The notes under the pieces: model-generated
Told to the model about the DNA's origin: nothing
Database searches by the model: none
Seen by the model: only the letters and a program-made list of their open reading frames with translations
DNA from: Beijerinckiaceae bacterium
Lineage (GTDB): Bacteria > Pseudomonadota > Alphaproteobacteria > Rhizobiales > Beijerinckiaceae
Assembly: GCA_947458675.1 (NCBI GenBank)
Contig: CANHAW010000168.1
Location: forward strand, 1-5,315
Direction: 5' to 3'
Length of the DNA: 5,315 nucleotides
In this document: positions 1 through 5,182 of the stretch, in pieces
How positions within the stretch are numbered: position 1 is the stretch's first letter
Layout of the letters: every line of letters begins with the position of its first letter
Made by a program: the position numbers and the translations under genes

Positions 1-1064
1 AGCGAGCGATCGGCGCGCGGAAAATAGGCGCGATTGCCCCAGTTCTGATAGGTGCGAAAGAAAAACACCTCGATGCAGAATTGACCCGCCTGTTCGACAA
101 CCGAGAAAACATCGGCCTCTTCCACCGTGCGCGGATTGATTCCCTGCTCGCCCTGAATGGCTGAGAGTGCCGCAATACGGTCGCGCAGCCGCGCGGCGCG
201 CTCAAATTCAAGCGCCTCGGCGGCCTGCGTCATATCCTTGGCCAGAGTCTCGCGCACGGCGCGGCTCTTGCCGGAGAGAAAATCGCGCGCATCATCGACA
301 AGCGCAGCATAATCCTCGTGCGAAATCTCACCCGTGCAAGGGCCTGCGCAGCGCTTGATCTGAAACAGCAGGCAGGGCCTCGTGCGATTCTCATAATAAG
401 AATCCGTGCAGGAACGCAGAAGAAAGGCGCGCTGCAGCGCATTCAATGTGCGATTGACCGCCCAGACGCTGGCGAAAGGCCCGAAATAATCGCCCTTGCG
501 ATTGCGCGCGCCGCGATGTTTCGTCATCTGCGGCGAGACATGATCCTTGCTCAGAAGAATATAGGGAAAGGATTTGTCATCGCGCATCAGCACATTGAAG
601 CGCGGCTTCATCTGCTTGATGTAATTGGTCTCGAGCAGCAGCGCCTCGGTCTCGGTAGCCGTCGACACAAACACCATGGAGGCGGTGAGCGAGATCATCC
701 GCGCGATGCGGCCATTGTGGCCGGTGGGCCGCGCATAGGAGGCGATGCGTTTTTTGACGCTTTTTGCCTTGCCCACATAGAGCACTTCATCCTGCGCCGA
801 GATCATGCGGTAGACGCCAGGCCCCGCAGGCGCATGGCGCAGGCAGGATCGGATCACCTCCGCCCCGCGCAAGACGGAGGCCGGTGCGGCCTCTACATCC
901 AGCAGCGGATCGGGCTCGGGCAGGCTCTCCTCGCCACCCTCATCGGCCTCCTCAGCCTCAAAATCATCGGGCAGCGACTCACGCGCGCCAGCCTGCCCCG
1001 GCGGGCGATCGTCTGGCGCGGCTGGAATGCCGGAAGGGGGCGGGCGAGAGCTCATATCCGACAT
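1..1064 (-). CDS. uvrC: UvrABC excinuclease subunit C, N-terminal 354 residues (cut by window edge)
   Basis: UvrC makes the dual incisions beside a DNA lesion in nucleotide excision repair, acting after UvrA and UvrB in the cytoplasm. The visible part has an acidic low-complexity extension (about residues 31-58, rich in Asp and Glu), then the GIY-YIG nuclease domain that makes the 3' incision. That domain shows GVY at 83-85, YVGKA at 96-100, Arg106 and the likely catalytic Glu145 in ALLLE. Four cysteines follow at 219, 231, 239 and 243, with the same 12/8/4 spacing as the iron-sulfur cysteines of E. coli UvrC. A UVR (UvrB-binding) helical segment lies at about 274-301. The RNase H-like and helix-hairpin-helix domains lie beyond the window. 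An in-frame TAG directly precedes the ATG at 1064, so the gene cannot start further upstream; ATG at 1055 is the alternative. Neither start has a good Shine-Dalgarno sequence. The gene diverges from prs. Confidence 0.97.
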   Translation of the reverse strand, partial: MSDMSSRPPPSGIPAAPDDRPPGQAGARESLPDDFEAEEADEGGEESLPEPDPLLDVEAAPASVLRGAEVIRSCLRHAPAGPGVYRMISAQDEVLYVGKAKSVKKRIASYARPTGHNGRIARMISLTASMVFVSTATETEALLLETNYIKQMKPRFNVLMRDDKSFPYILLSKDHVSPQMTKHRGARNRKGDYFGPFASVWAVNRTLNALQRAFLLRSCTDSYYENRTRPCLLFQIKRCAGPCTGEISHEDYAALVDDARDFLSGKSRAVRETLAKDMTQAAEALEFERAARLRDRIAALSAIQGEQGINPRTVEEADVFSVVEQAGQFCIEVFFFRTYQNWGNRAYFPRADRS

Positions 1065-1081
1065 CTAGGGCTTGTCGGGGG

Positions 1082-1110
1082 GCGATAAAAGCCCCGCAGC
1101 CTGTGGGCAA
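1082..1110 (-). promoter_or_regulatory. Weak candidate promoter for uvrC
   Basis: On the minus strand TTGCCC (1105-1110) is followed after 17 nt by TATCGC (1082-1087). Each hexamer matches the sigma-70 consensus at only three positions. If used, transcription would start near 1075 and leave a leader of only about 11 nt, which fits the lack of a Shine-Dalgarno sequence. No alphaproteobacterial LexA box (GTTC-N7-GTTC) was found by eye between uvrC and prs. This is a guess from spacing and position. Confidence 0.2.
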
Positions 1111-1125
1111 GCCTATGTTTTCGGT

Positions 1126-1161
1126 GGAACAAGGTAAGACGCAGCAAGCCATTGTTGTTCC
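1126..1161. repeat. 7-bp inverted repeat between uvrC and prs
   Basis: GGAACAA (1126-1132) and TTGTTCC (1155-1161) are perfect reverse complements separated by 22 nt. The right arm overlaps the candidate prs -35 hexamer. It could be a two-site operator or a long-loop RNA hairpin. A chance match is also possible in 160 bp of intergenic DNA. Confidence 0.4.
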
Positions 1162-1193
1162 CAAGGGGCAGTCTTGATAAGACGCGCGCAAGC
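1135..1193. repeat. Imperfect direct repeat upstream of prs (two copies, about 43 nt apart)
   Basis: Copy 1 (1135-1149) reads TAAGACGC-A-GCAAGC and copy 2 (1178-1193) reads TAAGACGC-GC-GCAAGC, so an 8-mer and a 6-mer recur in the same order with a one-base difference in spacing. A third GCAAGC lies at 1107-1112. The start-to-start distance of 43 nt is close to four helical turns. Copy 2 also contains half of a small palindrome, GTCTT-GAT-AAGAC (1171-1183). The copies flank the candidate prs promoter, so they may be regulator-binding sites or relics of a local duplication. Confidence 0.55.
1152..1180 (+). promoter_or_regulatory. Weak candidate promoter for prs
   Basis: TTGTTG (1152-1157) is followed after 17 nt by TGATAA (1175-1180). 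The spacing is ideal but the hexamers match consensus poorly (3/6 and 2/6). Transcription would start near 1187, giving a leader of about 37 nt. The candidate lies between the two copies of the direct repeat. Confidence 0.25.
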
Positions 1194-1223
1194 AATGGCG
1201 TGAGCGGCCCGAGGACTCATCAC

Positions 1224-2165
1224 ATGAACGACATCAAGCTGCTGGCTGGAAATTCCAACCGGACCCTGACCGAGTCCATTGCCGCCTATCTCGGCATTCC
1301 CCTGACCAAATGCCAGGTCCGCCGCTTCGCCGACATGGAAGTCTTTGTCGAGATCCAGGAAAATGTCCGCGGGCGCGACACATTCATCATTCAGTCGACC
1401 TCCTTCCCGGCCAATGATCATCTGATGGAATTGCTGATCATGACCGATGCTTTGCGCCGCGCCTCGGCGCGCCGCATTACCGCTGTCGTGCCCTATTTCG
1501 GCTATGCCCGTCAGGATCGCAAACCCGCCCCGCGCGCGCCGATCTCGGCCAAGCTTGTCGCCAATCTGATCACGCGGGCGGGCGTCGACCGCGTGCTGAC
1601 GGTCGATCTCCATGCCGGCCAGATCCAGGGCTTTTTCGACATTCCGACCGACAATCTTTTCTCGGCCCCGGTCATGGTGCGCGACATCAAGGAACGGCTC
1701 GATCTCAACAATGTCATGGTGATTTCGCCTGACGTCGGCGGCGTCGTGCGCGCCCGCGCACTGGCCAAGCGCATCGATGCGCCGCTCGCCATCGTCGACA
1801 AGCGCCGCGAGCGCGCCGGCGAATCCGAGGTCATGAATGTCATCGGCGATGTCTCGGGCAAGAGCTGCATTCTCGTCGACGATATCGTCGATTCGGGGGG
1901 CACATTGTGCAATGCCGCCGAAGCGCTGCTCGCGCGCGGCGCGAAAGATGTGCGCGCCTATATTACCCACGGCGTGCTCTCCGGCGGCGCCGTCGCCCGC
2001 ATCTCAGCCTCAAAACTGAAAGAGCTGGTCGTGACAGATTCGATCCAGCCGACGGAAGCCGTCCGGGTCGCCAATAATATCCGCGTCGTCTCCATCGCAC
2101 CGCTGCTGGGCGAAGCCATCGGCCGCACGGCAAAAGAAGAAAGCGTGTCGAGCCTGTTTGACTGA
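1224..2165 (+). CDS. prs: Ribose-phosphate pyrophosphokinase (PRPP synthetase), complete, 313 aa
   Basis: The enzyme transfers the pyrophosphate of ATP to ribose 5-phosphate to make PRPP, the precursor of purines, pyrimidines, histidine, tryptophan and NAD; it is cytosolic and normally hexameric. The sequence shows the class I hallmarks: the catalytic flexible loop with RQDRK at 96-100, the cation-binding segment [12 protein letters not shown] at 127-138 with His130, catalytic Lys193 and Arg195 in VDKRRER, and the PRPP-binding loop [11 protein letters not shown] at 218-228. The length of 313 residues is normal for the family. The start at 1224 is chosen because GAGGA (1211-1215) lies 8 nt upstream and the protein then begins [12 protein letters not shown] as homologues do; the longer open frame upstream is non-coding leader. 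The gene diverges from uvrC and converges on vapC, 42 bp away. I see no defects. Confidence 0.98.
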   Translation: MNDIKLLAGNSNRTLTESIAAYLGIPLTKCQVRRFADMEVFVEIQENVRGRDTFIIQSTSFPANDHLMELLIMTDALRRASARRITAVVPYFGYARQDRKPAPRAPISAKLVANLITRAGVDRVLTVDLHAGQIQGFFDIPTDNLFSAPVMVRDIKERLDLNNVMVISPDVGGVVRARALAKRIDAPLAIVDKRRERAGESEVMNVIGDVSGKSCILVDDIVDSGGTLCNAAEALLARGAKDVRAYITHGVLSGGAVARISASKLKELVVTDSIQPTEAVRVANNIRVVSIAPLLGEAIGRTAKEESVSSLFD

Positions 2166-2207
2166 GGCTCGCATGCTTCAAAGCAAAAAGGCGGGGTCGC
2201 GACAGAT

Positions 2208-2585
2208 TCAATCGCCCTGCTTTCTCAAATAGGTCACGCCCGGCAAGCCCTCGAAATGCGCATCGCAGGTGAGTAGGCCAACACCAGCCTGCTGCGCACT
2301 CGCATAGATAATGGCGTCGGCAGTCGTCAGGCCGTGACGCCGGCAAATCTCTGCCGCGCTCACGGCAATGCGCGTATCGAGCGCAAGCACACGGCATTTT
2401 TCAGTATAGGCGAGCACCTCATCGGCCGCCCCCTCACCGCGCTCGCGCAAGAGCCATTTCGTGAGTTCGAGCTGGACCATGGTCGGCACGACAATGTCGC
2501 CCCGCGGCGGCAAGAGTGCGTCAATTTTGGAGCCGACCGGGCTGTCCGCGAGCCATTCAATCCAGCTGGATGTATCGACGACCAT
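2208..2585 (-). CDS. vapC: PIN-domain toxin of the VapC family, 125 aa
   Basis: VapC toxins are magnesium-dependent ribonucleases that stop translation by cutting tRNA or rRNA and are held inactive by their cognate antitoxin. The four acidic PIN active-site positions are all present: Asp4 (VVDTSSWIEWL), Glu40 (QLELTKW), Asp90 (TTADAIIYA) and Asp108 (TCDAHF). The 125-residue length is typical, so the toxin looks intact. The gene is directly downstream of the antitoxin with 2 nt between its ATG and the antitoxin stop (TGAAAATG). The nearest AAGGA-like site lies about 12 nt upstream inside the antitoxin gene, so translation is probably coupled. The actual RNA target cannot be read from the sequence. 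Confidence 0.93.
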   Translation of the reverse strand: MVVDTSSWIEWLADSPVGSKIDALLPPRGDIVVPTMVQLELTKWLLRERGEGAADEVLAYTEKCRVLALDTRIAVSAAEICRRHGLTTADAIIYASAQQAGVGLLTCDAHFEGLPGVTYLRKQGD

Positions 2586-2587
2586 TT

Positions 2588-2800
2588 TCAGTATCGATCC
2601 TTCCGGTCGCGGTAGTCGGAAGTATCCGCCCCCTTGGCAAGGCCCCGCAAAGATTCGCGCTGCGGTACCGGCATGACCAAAACGCCCTTGCCCTTAGGGA
2701 TAAAAACGAACTCTTGCCCAGCCTGCCAGCCCTGGACATCCCGGACCTGCTTAGGGATGGAAATCTGAAATTTGCTGCTTAGGGTCGCCGTATCGCTCAT
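2588..2800 (-). CDS. vapB: AbrB/SpoVT-type antitoxin of the VapB family, 70 aa
   Basis: This small protein would neutralise the adjacent PIN toxin and repress the operon by DNA binding. Residues 4-46 fit the swapped-hairpin AbrB fold: TATLSSKFQISIPKQVRD, then GWQAGQEFVFIPKGKGVLVMPVP. The C-terminal tail 51-70 (LRGLAKG, then YRDRKDRY) is the charged toxin-binding part seen in VapB proteins of this type. The ATG at 2800 is supported by AGGGGA (2807-2812 on the minus strand) 6 nt upstream. Antitoxin first and toxin second, transcribed as one unit, is the usual order. A well-matched promoter lies just upstream. Confidence 0.93.
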   Translation of the reverse strand: MSDTATLSSKFQISIPKQVRDVQGWQAGQEFVFIPKGKGVLVMPVPQRESLRGLAKGADTSDYRDRKDRY

Positions 2801-2803
2801 TAC

Positions 2804-2819
2804 CGATCCCCTATCGATC
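2804..2819. promoter_or_regulatory. Possible VapB operator: paired CGATC sites
   Basis: CGATC occurs at 2804-2808 and again at 2815-2819, 11 bp apart (one helical turn). CGAT (2804-2807) and ATCG (2813-2816) also form a short inverted repeat. The position between the vapBC transcription start and the vapB ATG suits autorepression by an AbrB-type protein. It also overlaps the ribosome-binding site. The motifs are short, so this is inference. Confidence 0.3.
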
Positions 2820-2830
2820 TTTAGAAAGTA

Positions 2831-2859
2831 AGAATACGCGCTGTTCCGGGCCCTGCCAA
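2831..2859 (-). promoter_or_regulatory. Sigma-70 type promoter for vapBC
   Basis: On the minus strand TTGGCA (2854-2859, 5/6 to TTGACA) and TATTCT (2831-2836, 4/6 to TATAAT) are separated by exactly 17 nt. Transcription would begin near 2824, giving a leader of about 24 nt before vapB. This is the best promoter match in the window. Its -35 element lies 12 nt from the candidate rplY -35 element on the other strand, so the two promoters are back to back. Confidence 0.6.
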
Positions 2860-2871
2860 TCCCCCTCTGCC

Positions 2872-2900
2872 TTGCCCCCGCCCGCCTTTTCCCCTAAACA
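2872..2900 (+). promoter_or_regulatory. Candidate promoter for rplY
   Basis: TTGCCC (2872-2877, preceded by C as is common for alphaproteobacterial -35 elements) is followed after 16-17 nt by CTAAAC/TAAACA (2894-2900). Transcription would start near 2906-2908, at the first base of the hairpin in the rplY leader. Matches to consensus are moderate. Confidence 0.35.
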
Positions 2901-2908
2901 GCCTCCCG

Positions 2909-2953
2909 GCGCCCGCCGACACCCTTGGAGGCACGGGCGCTTTGTTGTTTTTT
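2909..2953 (+). terminator. Terminator-like hairpin and T-tract in the rplY leader (possible attenuator)
   Basis: GCGCCCG (2909-2915) pairs perfectly with CGGGCGC (2934-2940), leaving an 18-nt loop, and is followed at once by a T-rich tract (2941-2953, with only two G interruptions). This is the form of an intrinsic terminator. No plus-strand gene ends nearby: the closest upstream is prs, 740 bp away beyond antisense vapBC. It therefore either stops prs read-through or attenuates rplY itself. The loop contains GGAGG (2927-2931), and the rplY Shine-Dalgarno sequence begins two bases after the tract. Confidence 0.5.
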
Positions 2954-2969
2954 GAAAAGGACCAAGACA

Positions 2970-3605
2970 ATGGCAGCAGCGATCAAGCAGCTTGCGGCCA
3001 CGGTCCGCAGCGGGACTGGCAAGGGGGCCGCCCGCAGCGTACGCCGTGATGGCCGTGTACCGGGAGTGATCTATGGCGGTGGCGAAGCCGCCGAGCCGAT
3101 CTCGCTCGATTACCGTGAAGTCAACAAGCTCATTTACGCCGGTCACTTCCTGACCACGATTTTCGAGCTCGACATTCAGGGACGCAAAGAGCGCGTCATT
3201 CCGCGCGACTACCAGCTCGATGTCGTCAAGGACACGCCGCTGCATGTCGATTTCCTGCGCTTGCGCCCCGGCTCTTTCCTGCGTGTGGACGTTCCCGTCC
3301 ATTTCATCAATCAGGAAACCTGCCCCGGCATCAAGAAGGGCGGCGCGCTCAATATCGTGCTGCACGCCATCGAGATGAAGGTCCCCGCCGATCAGATCCC
3401 GGATGCGATCACGGCCGATCTCGCCTCTCTCGACATTGCCGATTCGCTGCCTGTTTCGGCGATCAAACTGCCGGAAGGCTGCAAGCTGATCCAGCAGGGC
3501 AATTTCACCATTGCCTCGATCACGCCGCCTGCGCGCGCTGAAGAAACACCGGCCCCTGCTGCTGCAGCGGCTCCGGCTGCCAAGGCTGCTGCGCCCAAGA
3601 AGTAA
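2970..3605 (+). CDS. rplY: 50S ribosomal protein L25/Ctc (bL25), complete, 211 aa
   Basis: L25 binds 5S rRNA in the central protuberance of the large ribosomal subunit; the long form with an extra C-terminal domain is called Ctc or TL5. The N-terminal 5S-binding domain is clear: [20 protein letters not shown] (13-32), then VIYGGG (33-38), and the conserved [18 protein letters not shown] (81-98). A second, beta-rich domain covers about 103-185. The last 25 residues are an Ala/Pro/Lys-rich tail, probably disordered, as is common in alphaproteobacterial members. The ATG at 2970 is chosen because AAAAGGA (2955-2961) lies 8 nt upstream and the protein then begins in the usual way; an in-frame extension back to a TTG at 2925 would run through the leader hairpin. 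pth follows 72 nt downstream on the same strand. Confidence 0.97.
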   Translation: MAAAIKQLAATVRSGTGKGAARSVRRDGRVPGVIYGGGEAAEPISLDYREVNKLIYAGHFLTTIFELDIQGRKERVIPRDYQLDVVKDTPLHVDFLRLRPGSFLRVDVPVHFINQETCPGIKKGGALNIVLHAIEMKVPADQIPDAITADLASLDIADSLPVSAIKLPEGCKLIQQGNFTIASITPPARAEETPAPAAAAAPAAKAAAPKK

Positions 3606-3632
3606 GCGCTCGCGCTTTCTTCAAAACCTTTG

Positions 3633-3660
3633 CCGCCCGCGCCAGTCGCGGGCGGTTTCG
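3633..3660 (+). terminator. GC-rich hairpin between rplY and pth (weak terminator)
   Basis: CCGCCCGCG (3633-3641) and CGCGGGCGG (3647-3655) form a perfect 9-bp stem with a 5-nt loop, followed by only TTTCG. The strong stem with a short T-tract suggests partial termination or protection of the rplY 3' end rather than a full stop. No convincing separate pth promoter is visible, so some read-through into pth is likely. Confidence 0.6.
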
Positions 3661-3664
3661 TATC

Positions 3665-3669
3665 GGAGA
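3665..3669 (+). promoter_or_regulatory. Ribosome-binding site that sets the pth start
   Basis: GGAGA (3665-3669) lies 8 nt before the ATG at 3678. The other in-frame ATG at 3669 overlaps this site and so has no room for a Shine-Dalgarno sequence. The downstream ATG also gives the usual Pth N-terminus, [11 protein letters not shown]. Confidence 0.75.
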
Positions 3670-3677
3670 TGCTTTCC

Positions 3678-4286
3678 ATGCTGCTCTTCGTGGGGCTGGG
3701 CAATCCGGGCCGCCAATATGCCGGCAACCGCCACAATATCGGCTTCATGGCCATCGAGGCCATTGCCCGTGCGCATGGCTTTGGGCTCGCGCGCGCCAAA
3801 TATCAGGCCCTGTGCAGCGAAGGCACGATCGGCAACGAACGCGTCATACTCATGCAGCCGCAGACCTATATGAACGAGAGCGGCCGCGCCGTTGGAGAAG
3901 CCGCGCGCTTCCACAAGATTGCGCTCGAACATATTGTCGTCTTCCACGATGAACTCGATCTGCCGCCGGCAAAATTGCGGGTGAAGACGGGCGGCGGCAA
4001 TGCCGGCCACAATGGGCTTCGCTCGATCACCGCTCACATGGGCAATGAATATCGGCGCGTGCGCCTTGGCATCGGCCATCCCGGCGACAAGAATCTCGTC
4101 CATTCTTTCGTGCTGAATGATTTTGCCCGCAGCGAAATGCCCTGGGTGGAAGCGCTCTGCGATTCGGTGGCAAAAAATGCGCCATTGCTTGTGAAGGGCG
4201 AGGACGCCAATTTCCAGAACCGCATTCATCTTGCGATGGATGGCGCAGGATTCAAGGATGTGAAAATCCCCGGCGAAAAGCCCTGA
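3678..4286 (+). CDS. pth: Peptidyl-tRNA hydrolase, complete, 202 aa
   Basis: Pth cleaves the ester bond of peptidyl-tRNAs that drop off ribosomes, returning free tRNA; it is a monomeric cytosolic enzyme and usually essential. All catalytic and substrate-binding residues can be lined up with E. coli Pth: Asn9 in VGLGNPG, His19 (catalytic base) in NRHNIGF, Asn66 in TYMNESG, Asp91 in HDELDLP, and His111/Asn112 in [23 protein letters not shown] (126-136) is the other family signature. The length of 202 residues is normal, with a short basic tail. It follows rplY on the same strand, a common neighbour pair in Proteobacteria. The gene usually found next in many alphaproteobacteria, the GTPase ychF, is absent here and an FkbM methyltransferase follows instead. 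Confidence 0.97.
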   Translation: MLLFVGLGNPGRQYAGNRHNIGFMAIEAIARAHGFGLARAKYQALCSEGTIGNERVILMQPQTYMNESGRAVGEAARFHKIALEHIVVFHDELDLPPAKLRVKTGGGNAGHNGLRSITAHMGNEYRRVRLGIGHPGDKNLVHSFVLNDFARSEMPWVEALCDSVAKNAPLLVKGEDANFQNRIHLAMDGAGFKDVKIPGEKP

Positions 4287-4296
4287 AAAAGAAGCC

Positions 4297-4326
4297 TTGC
4301 GCGGCGCTCCCCAAGCCCCTTAGACT
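4297..4326 (+). promoter_or_regulatory. Weak candidate promoter for the methyltransferase gene
   Basis: TTGCGC (4297-4302, 3/6) and TAGACT (4321-4326, 4/6) are separated by 18 nt. The transcript would begin near 4332-4334, inside the 5' arm of the hairpin at 4329-4346. Only read-through RNA from pth could then fold that hairpin fully. Confidence 0.25.
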
Positions 4327-4328
4327 CA

Positions 4329-4355
4329 CTGCATATTTTGATGCAGGATTTTTTT
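4329..4355 (+). terminator. Hairpin plus T7 tract overlapping the methyltransferase ribosome-binding site
   Basis: CTGCAT (4329-4334) and ATGCAG (4341-4346) form a perfect 6-bp stem with a 6-nt loop, followed by GA and seven T (4349-4355), ending one base before the ATG. It resembles a modest intrinsic terminator for pth transcripts. The 3' arm includes the first two bases of the AGGA ribosome-binding site, so a folded hairpin could also reduce translation. The stem is short and only half G+C. Confidence 0.45.
4345..4348 (+). promoter_or_regulatory. Ribosome-binding site that sets the methyltransferase start
   Basis: AGGA (4345-4348) lies 8 nt before the ATG at 4357. This favours that ATG over the adjacent in-frame TTG at 4354. 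The ATG at 4341 is in a different frame. Confidence 0.65.
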
Positions 4356-4356
4356 G

Positions 4357-5181
4357 ATGTCTTTCAAATCGGTCTCGTTCGCGGGCACATCTTTTTTTAC
4401 GCTGCCGAACGACTTCTACATCAGTAAATCGCTGGAACTTTACGGCGAATGGTCATGGGGCGAACTCGTCCTGCTCGCGCGTCTGTTGCGACGGGATTCG
4501 CGCGTCATAGAAGCGGGCGCCCATATCGGATCGCATTCGATATTTATCGCGCGCGATATCTGCCCCAAGGGAAAGCTTTTTGTTTTTGAGCCGCGGCGTA
4601 TTTCCTTTCAGCTTCTCTGCGCCAATCTGACGGCCAATGGCATCACCCATGCGCATGCCTACCGGCTTGGCGTTGGCGCAGAAAAAGCCCGCATTCACGA
4701 AGGGCCGCTGCCGCTCGACAAAGCCTATAATTCCGGCGGGCCGGCCATCGGCGCCTTGCAAGGCGAGGGCGAGGCCTATGATGTCGTCGCTCTCGACACG
4801 ATGATCGAGGAGCTTGGGGCCATCGATCTGATCAAGGCCGATGTTCAGGGGCATGAAGGCGCCTTGTTGCGCGGGGCGAGCCAGCTCATATCGACCTGCC
4901 GCCCGCTGCTCTATCTGGAGAATGACGAGCGCGATCGCTCACGCGCTCTGATCGAACAGGTCATGGCGCTCGATTACCGGCTCTGGTGGCATGCCGTTCC
5001 CGTGTTCCGGCAAAACAACCGCGGGCGAACGCTGCAGAATATTTTTGGCAATGTGACATCGTTCAACATGCTCTGCATTCCAGCCGAGCGCGTCGATGCC
5101 CTCACGCCGGCTCTGACTGGAATCGGCGGGCTTCAGCCCATGACCGATCCCGGCTGGTTTCCAGTCGCGGCGCAGAGCTAA
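4357..5181 (+). CDS. FkbM-family SAM-dependent methyltransferase, complete, 274 aa
   Basis: FkbM-family proteins are class I S-adenosylmethionine methyltransferases that methylate hydroxyl groups of sugars, polyketides or other small molecules; the substrate here is unknown. The SAM-binding motif I is VIEAGAHIGSH (50-60), the acidic end of strand 2 is FEPRRISF (77-84), and the family signature IKADVQGHEGALLRGA lies at 159-174. ENDERD (188-193) follows the next strand. The C-terminal part (about 207-242) has WWHAVPVF, then an Asn-rich stretch and NMLCIP, a pattern I recall from a branch of this family. There is no signal peptide or membrane segment. A T7 run at 4392-4398 encodes part of SFFT near the start. 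It follows pth on the same strand after 70 nt and may be read partly from pth transcripts. Family assignment is firm; function is not. Confidence 0.88.
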   Translation: MSFKSVSFAGTSFFTLPNDFYISKSLELYGEWSWGELVLLARLLRRDSRVIEAGAHIGSHSIFIARDICPKGKLFVFEPRRISFQLLCANLTANGITHAHAYRLGVGAEKARIHEGPLPLDKAYNSGGPAIGALQGEGEAYDVVALDTMIEELGAIDLIKADVQGHEGALLRGASQLISTCRPLLYLENDERDRSRALIEQVMALDYRLWWHAVPVFRQNNRGRTLQNIFGNVTSFNMLCIPAERVDALTPALTGIGGLQPMTDPGWFPVAAQS

Positions 5182-5182
5182 A

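Noticed and set aside
318..1088. Open frame of 256 codons on the plus strand, opposite uvrC
   Set aside because: It lies opposite the conserved UvrC GIY-YIG and cysteine regions, has no recognisable motif and is Arg/Ala/His-rich like other shadow frames.
1079..1095. GGGGC/GCCCC 5-bp hairpin in the uvrC leader as a terminator or riboswitch
   Set aside because: The stem is short with no T-tract in either direction and matches no riboswitch core that I know.
1126..1161. LexA (SOS) box controlling uvrC
   Set aside because: GAAC and GTTC elements are present, but not in the direct GTTC-N7-GTTC arrangement used by alphaproteobacterial LexA.
1113..1970. Open frame of 285 codons on the minus strand, opposite prs
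   Set aside because: It is antisense to a fully recognisable PRPP synthetase, shows no known motif, and is the kind of shadow frame expected in high-G+C DNA.
2925..2969. N-terminal extension of L25 starting at a TTG at 2925
   Set aside because: It would translate the leader hairpin and T-tract (giving CCFL); the ATG at 2970 has a good AAAAGGA at the right distance and matches the family N-terminus.
3604..3617. AAGCG/CGCTT hairpin straddling the rplY stop codon
   Set aside because: Only 5 bp, starts inside the stop codon, and is much weaker than the adjacent 9-bp hairpin at 3633-3655.
3621..4229. Open frame of 202 codons on the minus strand, opposite pth
   Set aside because: It mirrors the complete pth gene, with no ribosome-binding site or family motif of its own.
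4392..4398. T7 run in the methyltransferase coding region as a phase-variation switch
   Set aside because: Seven bases is short for a contingency locus, the frame is intact, and it simply encodes two phenylalanines.
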